The translations under genes were made by a program, and so were the position numbers. 21,832 nucleotides of DNA from Bacteroidia bacterium. GTDB lineage: Bacteria; Bacteroidota; Bacteroidia; Bacteroidales; GCA-2748055. The stretch is taken from positions 1 through 21,832 of the forward strand of contig JAUVKN010000021.1 of the NCBI GenBank assembly GCA_030596245.1. The letters are read 5' to 3'. Shown one piece after another: positions 13,402-20,630 of this stretch (the stretch's first letter is position 1; every line of letters starts with the position of its first letter). Under the pieces are notes generated by a model that was not told the DNA's origin, searched no databases, and was given only the letters and a program-made list of their open reading frames with translations.

Positions 13402-14874
13402 ATGAGCGAGTTGGAGAAATATTTCAAACCTTTCAGGGAGCGCATCATAGGAAATGATGCCACTTTTGAATCGCCATTTGGAACCAAGCGGATCCTGTAT
13501 GGCGATTGGATTGCCAGCGGAAGGTTGTACGAGCCCATCGAGAAGAAGCTGCAGTTACAATTCGGGCCATTTGTGGCAAATACCCATACAGAAACGACCC
13601 TGACCGGGACCCTGATGACAAAAGCGTATCACCGGTCCCATCAGCTGATCAAAGAACACGTGAATGCAGGTCCCAATGATGTGATCCTGACTGCCGGGTA
13701 TGGGATGACCGACGTGATCAATAAGTTGATGCGAATTCTCAGCTTAAAAGGTTGTGGAGGAGGTGACGGTTATTGTGTGAAGGATAGCGACCGGCCGGTG
13801 GTATTTATTACCCATATGGAACACCACTCCAACCATACCTCCTGGTTCGAAACCATCGCCGATGTGATCATGATTGAACCCAATAAAGATCTGAGGGTGG
13901 ATCTTAATGATCTGCGAGCTAAACTGGAACTGTACAAGGACCGGACGTTTAAGATCGGATCATTTACGGCTTGTTCCAATGTAACCGGAGTGAAGACTCC
14001 CTTTAACAAACTGGCCAAAATGATGCATGAGTACGGGGGATTGGTCTTCATAGATTTTGCAGCCAGTGCTCCCTATATGGAGATAAATATGCATCCGGAG
14101 GATCCCAGGGAGAAACTGGATGCCATTTTCTTCTCGCCCCATAAATTCCTGGGTGGCCCGGGATCGTCCGGTGTCCTGATCTTTGACAAGGCAATGTACA
14201 CCTCAGAAGTGCCCGATAATCCCGGAGGAGGTACAGTTGACTGGACCAATCCGTGGGGTAAATACAAGTATGTGGATGACATAGAGGTGAGAGAAGATGG
14301 GGGTACACCTGGATTTCTTCAATCCATCAAAGCTGCCCTTGCCATGCAACTGAAAGATCAAATGGGTGTGGAAAACATTATGAAGCGGGAAAAGGAGCTG
14401 CTGGACATCGCAATGCCCGGGTTAAGGGGCATTGAAGGAATCCATATCCTGGCCAACAATGTGGACGACCGTCTGGGGGTGATCTCATTCTATCATCCTG
14501 AGATCCATTTCAACCTTTTTGTAAAGCTACTCAATGATCACTTTGGTATTCAGACCCGGGGTGGATGTGCCTGTGCAGGAACCTATGGACATTTCTTGCT
14601 GGCGGTCTCTTATGATCAATCCAGGGAAATTACCGAAAAGATCAATGATGGTGACCTTTCTGAGAAGCCAGGATGGGTTCGTTGGTCACTGCATCCTACC
14701 ATGACCGATAAAGAGGTACATTTGGTTCTGCATGCTATTAAAGAAATAACCCTTCATCAAAAGGAGTGGGCTGAAGAATATGTGTATCTTTCAGCAAAGA
14801 ATGAGTTTGTTCATCAATCCCAGATGGAAGTTCCGCTTGAAGATGATATGATGAGTGACTGGTTCTCACTTTAA
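13402..14874 (+). CDS. Class V aminotransferase-fold PLP enzyme (cysteine desulfurase-like)
   Basis: A 490-aa PLP-dependent enzyme of fold type I, class V. The region THMEHHSNHTSW and the DFAASAPY stretch, whose aspartate should bind the PLP pyridine nitrogen, precede the PLP lysine in FFSPHKFLGGPGSSG (K248). Late in the protein TRGGCACAGTYGH (C389, C391) lies where SufS/CsdA-type cysteine desulfurases carry their catalytic cysteine, so sulfur transfer is possible. It is longer than SufS (about 400 aa) because of an insert around GDGYCVKDSDRP and a long C-terminal tail. No sufBCD, sufE or iscU gene is nearby, so a housekeeping iron-sulfur role is not supported; an unrelated class V reaction remains possible. 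ATG 13402 is chosen over a TTG at 13360 that overlaps the previous gene. It sits between the Bax-inhibitor and GNAT-like genes. Confidence 0.85.
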   Translation: MSELEKYFKPFRERIIGNDATFESPFGTKRILYGDWIASGRLYEPIEKKLQLQFGPFVANTHTETTLTGTLMTKAYHRSHQLIKEHVNAGPNDVILTAGYGMTDVINKLMRILSLKGCGGGDGYCVKDSDRPVVFITHMEHHSNHTSWFETIADVIMIEPNKDLRVDLNDLRAKLELYKDRTFKIGSFTACSNVTGVKTPFNKLAKMMHEYGGLVFIDFAASAPYMEINMHPEDPREKLDAIFFSPHKFLGGPGSSGVLIFDKAMYTSEVPDNPGGGTVDWTNPWGKYKYVDDIEVREDGGTPGFLQSIKAALAMQLKDQMGVENIMKREKELLDIAMPGLRGIEGIHILANNVDDRLGVISFYHPEIHFNLFVKLLNDHFGIQTRGGCACAGTYGHFLLAVSYDQSREITEKINDGDLSEKPGWVRWSLHPTMTDKEVHLVLHAIKEITLHQKEWAEEYVYLSAKNEFVHQSQMEVPLEDDMMSDWFSL

Positions 14875-14901
14875 TTACACCGAACTCTTTTAATTATCCT
14901 G

Positions 14902-16101
14902 ATGATGCACATCATATCTGTAGAGAATAGGAAGAGCGAAAGTAAATTCCTGGATTTTCCCAGAAAGTTGTACAGCAACGATCCCAACTATGTTGTTCCT
15001 TTTGACGGGGAGATCAGAAAGGCCTTCAACCGGAAAGTGAATCCATATTTTGATCATGGTGATGCGGTGAGATGGATTGTGGTCAATGAAAAGAACCAGA
15101 CCATTGGGCGAATCGCGGCCTTTTATGACCGGGACAAAGATGAAGCTGAAACCGTAAAGAGCGGAGGGTGTGGTTTTTTTGAATCCATCGATGACCGCCA
15201 GTCGGCATTCTTACTGTTTGACACTGCAAAGGAGTGGCTCCGGGAAAATGGATACGATGCCATGACCGGACCCATCAATTTCGGAGAAAGTGACACCAAC
15301 TGGGGATGCCTGATTCATGGGTTCGTCCCCCAGGGGATCGGAATGACCTATAACCTGGCCTATTACAGAGAACTTTTTGAGAGTTATGGTTTCAAGCTTT
15401 ACTACAGGCAGTTCAGTTTTCATCTGGACCTGGACAAGCCTTTCCCCGAGAGGTTCTGGAAGATTGCAGAGTGGATCAACAACCGCGATGGTTACAGTTA
15501 CAGGCACTTTGACTACAAACTCACGTCAAAGTTTGTGGATGATACTGTGGCCATCTATAACCTGGCCTGGGAATCACTGAAAGAGGATTATACCCCCATG
15601 GATCCAGCTTCGCTCTACGATGAACTGAGAAAGGTAAAGGCCATCATGGACCCGGAGTTGATCTGGTATGCATACAAAAACAATAAGCCCATTGCTTTCT
15701 TTATGTTGCTTCCGGATGCAAACCAGATTTTTCAGCACCTGAACGGAAAATTACACCTGATCAATAAACTAAGGTTCCTCAATTACAAACGCAAACATAC
15801 CATTACAAGGGCACGGGGTGCTGCAGCCGGAGTTATTCCTAAATTCCAGAATTCGGGGGTAGAATCCGGAATCTTCTACCAGTTGAAGCAGGTAATGGAT
15901 AGAAAACCGCACTACAAACAGATTGAGCTCTCCTGGGTTGGTGATTTCAATCCTAAAATGATCGCCCTGTATAAGGCCACAGGTGCAACCCATACCAAAA
16001 CACACCATACTTACAGGTACCTGTTTGACCCGAATCAAACTTTCCAGCGCTTTATGGAAGATGCTGTGGATGAAAGCAAACTACCACCTGAAATATTTTG
16101 A
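14902..16101 (+). CDS. GNAT-superfamily N-acetyltransferase-like protein (YghO-like)
   Basis: A 399-aa cytoplasmic protein. The N-terminal part (FLDFPRKLYSNDPNYVVPFD) and GRIAAFYDRDKDE, followed by FFESIDDRQSAFLLFDTAKE and GPINFGESDTNWGCLIHGF, are typical of a Bacteroidota family of large GNAT-like proteins that has sometimes been named GTP cyclohydrolase by transfer. The C-terminal SWVGDFNPKMIALYKATGAT is the usual last strand-helix of a GNAT fold. The acceptor is unknown. The ATG at 14902 is followed by another at 14905, so either may be used. It begins 27 bases after the class V enzyme stop and is probably on the same transcript. The next promoter (for L31) begins inside its last codons. 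Confidence 0.75.
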   Translation: MMHIISVENRKSESKFLDFPRKLYSNDPNYVVPFDGEIRKAFNRKVNPYFDHGDAVRWIVVNEKNQTIGRIAAFYDRDKDEAETVKSGGCGFFESIDDRQSAFLLFDTAKEWLRENGYDAMTGPINFGESDTNWGCLIHGFVPQGIGMTYNLAYYRELFESYGFKLYYRQFSFHLDLDKPFPERFWKIAEWINNRDGYSYRHFDYKLTSKFVDDTVAIYNLAWESLKEDYTPMDPASLYDELRKVKAIMDPELIWYAYKNNKPIAFFMLLPDANQIFQHLNGKLHLINKLRFLNYKRKHTITRARGAAAGVIPKFQNSGVESGIFYQLKQVMDRKPHYKQIELSWVGDFNPKMIALYKATGATHTKTHHTYRYLFDPNQTFQRFMEDAVDESKLPPEIF

Positions 16102-16127
16102 AGTTCCAACAAACATTTTTATCTTTG
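16097..16127 (+). promoter_or_regulatory. Promoter of rpmE2
   Basis: TTTG (16097-16100), 19 bases, then TATCTTTG (16120-16127) match the Bacteroidota consensus at all fixed positions. The upstream element overlaps the stop codon of the GNAT-like gene (16099-16101). The predicted start near 16134 leaves an untranslated leader of about 80 bases before L31. Confidence 0.7.
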
Positions 16128-16215
16128 CAGACCGTTTTGAAAAAAGCGTCGGAATTGAAAATATAAAGACGATGAACCGAAGCTGCATGTGGCAGATAAA
16201 ATAAACAAAGAACAC

Positions 16216-16482
16216 ATGAAAAAAGATATACATCCAAAGAAGTACAGGCTTGTTGCTTTCAGGGACATGTCCAATGGATTTACATTCGTAACCAAGTCAA
16301 CTGCCGCTTCCAAAGAGACTGTGAAACTGGAAGATGGTATTGAATATCCACTCCTTAAACTGGAAATTTCCAGCACCTCACATCCCTTTTATACAGGTAA
16401 GATGAAACTGGTGGATACTGCCGGACGTGTTGACAAATTTATGAGCCGTTATAAGACACACCTGGATAAGAAGAAAAAATAG
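16216..16482 (+). CDS. rpmE2: 50S ribosomal protein L31, type B
   Basis: An 88-aa ribosomal protein beginning MKKDIHPKKYRLVAFRD, with the type B landmarks TFVTKSTAASKETV, YPLLKLEISSTSHPFYTGK and VDKFMSRY. It has no cysteine, so it lacks the zinc ribbon of type A L31; type B is the zinc-independent form and the usual L31 of many Bacteroidota. It belongs to the large subunit near the central protuberance. The ATG at 16216 starts the conserved MKKDIHP; a start at 16189 would add nine unconserved residues. It has its own promoter and a strong terminator 22 bases past the stop, so it is a single-gene transcript. The 80-base leader could hold autoregulation, but I see no defined fold. Confidence 0.96.
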   Translation: MKKDIHPKKYRLVAFRDMSNGFTFVTKSTAASKETVKLEDGIEYPLLKLEISSTSHPFYTGKMKLVDTAGRVDKFMSRYKTHLDKKKK

Positions 16483-16504
16483 AAGGAGACCGATCCTTTG
16501 TTAA

Positions 16505-16536
16505 AACCGTCTCATTTTTGGGACGGTTATTTTTTT
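16505..16536 (+). terminator. Intrinsic terminator of rpmE2
   Basis: AACCGTCTC (16505-16513) pairs with GGGACGGTT (16520-16528), one T-G wobble included, around the loop ATTTTT, and is followed by A and seven T. It separates L31 from the GlmU-like gene and shows that the latter starts at 16591 rather than at the open frame from 16498, which begins before this hairpin. Confidence 0.85.
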
Positions 16537-16590
16537 GTTCAAAAACATCCCGGAGAGCATTGCAGCTTTTTTTTACTTTTAAAACAAAAA

Positions 16591-17772
16591 ATGCAACTGA
16601 TCCTTTTCGATGACCATTCCTGGGACAACCTGCTGCCCCTCACCTTCACTCGTCCCGTTTCCGGTTTAAGGGTGGGTATTCTCACCATTGCTGAAAAGTG
16701 GGAGAAAGATCTGGGAAGTGCCACATCCAACTTCACCCGTCGGCATCTCTCGGGAAAATTCCCCTGCCATACAGGTGAAAAAAACCTGTTCATCAATGGA
16801 TCCCTCCTGCCAGATAAAGAGGTTATAAAAGCTATACTTACATTAAAAGAGGGGGAATCCCTGAAACTGGACGGAACTTTACTGGCTATGAGGACAGGAC
16901 CATTTGAGGTTAAACAATTCGATGTGAATCAGTGGATTGGGAAGGGAAAAGCATACGCAGGAGAAGTTTCCCTGGTGGACTTCCCGTGGCAGATATTCAG
17001 CCTGAACGGGCAGGAGATCGAGGCGGATTTTGCAAGGATCACCCATGGAAGGGAGAGTGAGGCGCTCAGTGATACCGTACGTGTGGTGCAACCGGAAAAG
17101 GTATTTGTGGAGCCAGGATTTAAAGGGGAACATTTTACCCTGAATGCATCTTTGGGTCCCATTTACCTGGGAACGGACAGTGAGATCATGGAGGGAAGTG
17201 TTATCCGGGGACCCTTTTCATTGTGTGAAGGTTCTACGGTCAAATTATCTGCCAAAATATATGGGCCCACTACCATCGGTCCATTCACCAAGGCGGGCGG
17301 CGAGATTAAAAATTCAGTGATTCAGGCCAATTCAAGTAAGTCACATGATGGTTACCTGGGAAATTCTGTAATTGGTGAATGGTGCAACCTGGGGGCCGAT
17401 ACCAACAACTCCAATTTAAAAAACAACTACACAGAGGTAGCTATCTGGAACTATCCGAAAAAACAGTTGATAAAAACGGGTCATCAGTTTTGCGGCCTGA
17501 TTATGGGGGATCACTCCAAATGCGGGATCAACACCATGTTCAATACCGGAACTGTAGTGGGTGTGTCGGCCAATATATTTGGATGTGGATTTCCTGAGAA
17601 ATTTATCCCTTCCTTCAGCTGGGGAGGAGCCACCGGATTCACAACGTATAAATTGGATAAGGCACTAACAACAGCTGCATTGGTTATGAAGCGCAAGGAA
17701 GAGCAGCTTCCGGAAGATGACAGGGCTATCCTTGAATATGTTTACCGCTATTCTGAAGAGTTCAGGAGGTGA
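16591..17772 (+). CDS. GlmU-like sugar nucleotidyltransferase / acyltransferase family protein (Bacteroidota type)
   Basis: A 393-aa protein of the Bacteroidota family related to GlmU, whose members are thought to make UDP-N-acetylglucosamine from glucosamine-1-phosphate (TIGR03991 as I recall it). The N-terminus MQLILFDDHSWDNLLPLTFT, then RPVSGLRVGILTIAEKW, is characteristic, but the glycine-rich LAAGxGTRM pyrophosphorylase loop of classical GlmU is absent. From about residue 195 it is a left-handed beta-helix of hexapeptide repeats (GPIYLGTDSEIMEGSVIRGP). SHDGYLGNSVIGEWCNLGA (residues 251-269) corresponds to the GlmU acetyltransferase site, including the histidine (H252). The start follows the L31 terminator. 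It converges on the TolC-family gene with 12 bases between stops. Classical annotation as GlmU should be made with care because the N-terminal active site is not canonical. Confidence 0.82.
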   Translation: MQLILFDDHSWDNLLPLTFTRPVSGLRVGILTIAEKWEKDLGSATSNFTRRHLSGKFPCHTGEKNLFINGSLLPDKEVIKAILTLKEGESLKLDGTLLAMRTGPFEVKQFDVNQWIGKGKAYAGEVSLVDFPWQIFSLNGQEIEADFARITHGRESEALSDTVRVVQPEKVFVEPGFKGEHFTLNASLGPIYLGTDSEIMEGSVIRGPFSLCEGSTVKLSAKIYGPTTIGPFTKAGGEIKNSVIQANSSKSHDGYLGNSVIGEWCNLGADTNNSNLKNNYTEVAIWNYPKKQLIKTGHQFCGLIMGDHSKCGINTMFNTGTVVGVSANIFGCGFPEKFIPSFSWGGATGFTTYKLDKALTTAALVMKRKEEQLPEDDRAILEYVYRYSEEFRR

Positions 17773-17784
17773 GTGAGTGGCCTC

Positions 17785-19284
17785 CTACTTGATCAGCAAA
17801 TCGTCGAAATCCTCAACCAATTTTATATCTCTTTGCCAGTCATACAGGGTAAGTCCCCTCAGGTCATAATAATAGTCCCAGAAGTTCCTCAATGCCTGCA
17901 CGTACCCCCTTCGGGCCACATCTTTCTCTTCAAGTGCATCCTTCAATTGTAGCACATCGATCTTTCCAATCAGGAAACGTTGCTTGGTCACTTCATAACT
18001 CTTGTCTGCGATGGTATCAGCTTTTGAGGCAATGACTACCTGGTCATCCTGCAGGTTGAACTGCATCACCTGGAGGAATATATTTTCATTGAAATCAATC
18101 TGGGACTGTTGCACGTTTGTCCTGACCACCTCCTGAGATGACTGGGCCATGCGGTACTGACCGCGGCCCAATCCCCAGTCGAGGATGGGTACCTGTACAC
18201 CCACTTCAACACGTTGTTGATTCAGCGGATCCTGATACGCAGAAGGTAGATCATTTGCCACCTGGCTCAGCCCAAATTGCGCAAACAGGTCAGCACGTAT
18301 CCCCTTTTGCGACCTGGCCTGCGCCACCTGACGCTCTGCTTCCAGCAATTGTCGTTCCATGTTCAGGATCTCGGGATTGTTGGCTTTGGCCTCGGAGAGT
18401 GTGCGGGTATATTCCATTTCAATGATGGGCACCTCCCTGGGAAGGACCAATTCGAGGCTCACCCGTTCATTAAATCCCAGAAAAGACCTGAGTCGGGATT
18501 TGCGCAGCTCCAGGTCAATGGTGGCTTCATTCATGTCTGTACCTGAATTCAGAAAACTCAGTTCCATTTGAAGCAATTCATTTTCCGCAATGGTGCCCAG
18601 CTGGTAACGTCCCTTGGCAATCTGGTAAAGTGTATCGTTATTGGCAAAGTTCTTCATCGCGATCTCCAGGTTGATCTGGGCAAGTGTCAGGTCGAAAAAA
18701 TAACCCACAGCACGCTGGCTTACCCGTTCCATGGCATTGATATAATCCAGCTTTGCCTCTTCATATTTCAAGGGTTCAATCTTTCGGTCCCACTTCAATG
18801 AATTATATCCATTGATGGGCTGGAAAAAACCTATGGTCACCGGGTAGGTCAGATAGGTAGTCGGCGGCTCTTCCCCGAAGTTATCGTTTCTCTGAAGTTG
18901 GGAAGTGACAAACACCCGTCCGCCGGTAAGTCCGATATTCTGGCTCATCTGCAAATCCAGGGAAGTTTGCATGTTGGATGTGGTAACGAATTTTTCAGAC
19001 CCGTCTGGTTGGGTCACACTCTCCATTGAATTATTCAGGGAAGGTACGGTAGCTTCCAGGGTAAGTCCCGGCCTGAACCTTGCCAGGTGGGTCCTGTATT
19101 CCCAGTAACTGCTTCGAACCTGGTGCCTCGACATGAGTGCCATAAGTGATTGCTCCCTGGCAAGCTCAATTACCTCGGGAAGTGTGAGCACTTTTATCTC
19201 CGGTTCAGTCGTTGACTGAGCGGATATTTGTAAACTGACTGTCAGTAAAATAAAAAGAGATGCGATGCGATACATGTTATTCAT
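17785..19284 (-). CDS. TolC-family outer membrane efflux protein
   Basis: A 499-aa outer membrane channel protein with a signal peptide (MNNMYRIASLFILLTVSLQI, cleavage after SAQ). The TolC/OEP pattern is clear: TLPEVIELAREQSLMALMSR at the start, long alpha-helical stretches (EILNMERQLLEAERQVAQAR), the mid-protein SLSFL-type helix LLQMELSFLNSGTDMNEATI, and the second-repeat segment VQVPILDWGLGRGQYRMA. It would form the trimeric exit duct for the fusion protein and permease encoded upstream. Its ATG overlaps the permease stop by 8 bases. ATG 19275 is an alternative start. It ends in KLVEDFDDLLIK and has no visible terminator before the convergent GlmU-like gene. Confidence 0.9.
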   Translation of the reverse strand: MNNMYRIASLFILLTVSLQISAQSTTEPEIKVLTLPEVIELAREQSLMALMSRHQVRSSYWEYRTHLARFRPGLTLEATVPSLNNSMESVTQPDGSEKFVTTSNMQTSLDLQMSQNIGLTGGRVFVTSQLQRNDNFGEEPPTTYLTYPVTIGFFQPINGYNSLKWDRKIEPLKYEEAKLDYINAMERVSQRAVGYFFDLTLAQINLEIAMKNFANNDTLYQIAKGRYQLGTIAENELLQMELSFLNSGTDMNEATIDLELRKSRLRSFLGFNERVSLELVLPREVPIIEMEYTRTLSEAKANNPEILNMERQLLEAERQVAQARSQKGIRADLFAQFGLSQVANDLPSAYQDPLNQQRVEVGVQVPILDWGLGRGQYRMAQSSQEVVRTNVQQSQIDFNENIFLQVMQFNLQDDQVVIASKADTIADKSYEVTKQRFLIGKIDVLQLKDALEEKDVARRGYVQALRNFWDYYYDLRGLTLYDWQRDIKLVEDFDDLLIK

Positions 19285-20626
19285 ACCTTAATGATTCGAT
19301 GGGATCCTTTTCGGAAGCCCGTTTGGCAGGAGAGTATCCGAAGATAACTCCAATCGACGCTGAAACTACAAATGCAATAATGACACTGATGGGTGTAACC
19401 ATTGTGAGGATATCGGCAAACCGGGTAATTAACCAGGAAGAGACTATTCCGATAATCACACCAAGCACCCCTCCTATGACACTGATAAGGACCGCTTCGG
19501 CCAGGAACTGGACCACAATGTCTTTTTTCTGTGCTCCGATGGCCAACCTTGTTCCAATCTCCTTAATACGTTCCATCACTGAAGCAAACATGATGTTCAT
19601 GATCCCGATCCCCCCCACCAGCAATGATATGCTGGCAATGGCACCGAGCACAATGTTAAAAATATCCTTGGTACGCTGCTCCTGTTTCAACAGCAACTCG
19701 GGCACTGTGATCTCAAAATCCTTCACCTCCTCATGACGCCGCATCATTAACCTGGCCAACATTTCAGTGGAAGGTGATAACTCTTCCGAATCGTTCACCT
19801 GTACGATGATACGGTCAAGCTGGTGGTAGTTGGAAGCAGTGTTCTGGCCCGGGTTGAAGCTCATGGAGAAACCCATACCCCTGATGCTAACTCCTTCACT
19901 CCCCTTGATGCGGGAAGCCACAAGCGCCCTGTTCTGGTACCTCATCAGCATGGTTTTTACAGGAACATAGATGTTATCATTCATCACACTGACCCCGATA
20001 TTCTCAAACCGGGTCAGGCTCACATCACTCTTCTCAAGAACCCCAACCACCTTTAACCATACCTTGTCAAATTTGATATACTTCCCAATGGGATTCTCCT
20101 TGCTGAAAAACTTGTTCTTGATATTGGCCCCGATCACGCATACGGGGATGCCATTCTCCTCCTGATAATCATTGAAAAACACTCCCTCCTGGAGCGGAAG
20201 ATTAAAGATTGTGAAGTATTCGGTGGATATACCAAGAAGCTTGGCTGTGGCCCGTTTCCCTCCCTGGATCACATAACTGCTTAAGGTGATCTCGGGTGAG
20301 GCCATGTTTACTGTGGGAAGCACCTCTTCAATGGCCTCCAGGTCTTCCAGGGTGAGTCCCGGGGAGAATTTCCTGGCCTGTTTTTCCCCACCTTCTTCCG
20401 AACCATCGCCAGTGGCAGACTCTACAATGGGGGTGATCATGATGTTATTGACCCCCACCATTTTGATCTGTTCGAGGATCTCCTGTTGTGCACCCCGACC
20501 AATGGCCAGCATGGTGATTACTGCCGCCACTCCGAATATAATCCCCAGCGCTGTTAGAATACTCCTCATCTGGTTTGCCATGATCGATTCGATGGCAATA
20601 ACGATGTCATGTAAATACCTTCCCAT
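19277..20626 (-). CDS. MacB-like ABC transporter permease (FtsX/MacB periplasmic core)
   Basis: A 449-aa inner-membrane permease without an ATPase domain. Order: an N-terminal amphipathic stretch (IESIMANQMRSILTALG), TM1 (LTALGIIFGVAAVITMLAIG), a large periplasmic MacB core domain (about residues 45-315), then three C-terminal helices (LLVGGIGIMNIMFASVMERI; VIGGVLGVIIGIVSSWLI; VIIAFVVSASIGVIFGYSP), ending in the family tail PAKRASEKDPIESLRYE. MacB/LolCE-type proteins use the core domain as a mechanical transducer for export or lipoprotein release. The ATP-binding partner is not in the window and may lie upstream past the right edge. Start ATG 20626 is 4 bases after the fusion protein stop, and the stop overlaps the TolC-family start. 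Confidence 0.93.
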   Translation of the reverse strand: MGRYLHDIVIAIESIMANQMRSILTALGIIFGVAAVITMLAIGRGAQQEILEQIKMVGVNNIMITPIVESATGDGSEEGGEKQARKFSPGLTLEDLEAIEEVLPTVNMASPEITLSSYVIQGGKRATAKLLGISTEYFTIFNLPLQEGVFFNDYQEENGIPVCVIGANIKNKFFSKENPIGKYIKFDKVWLKVVGVLEKSDVSLTRFENIGVSVMNDNIYVPVKTMLMRYQNRALVASRIKGSEGVSIRGMGFSMSFNPGQNTASNYHQLDRIIVQVNDSEELSPSTEMLARLMMRRHEEVKDFEITVPELLLKQEQRTKDIFNIVLGAIASISLLVGGIGIMNIMFASVMERIKEIGTRLAIGAQKKDIVVQFLAEAVLISVIGGVLGVIIGIVSSWLITRFADILTMVTPISVIIAFVVSASIGVIFGYSPAKRASEKDPIESLRYE

Positions 20627-20630
20627 GATC

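Noticed and set aside
19260..19736. 158-aa plus-strand ORF
   Set aside because: It is antisense to the MacB-like permease and gives a low-complexity threonine/isoleucine/serine product typical of shadows.
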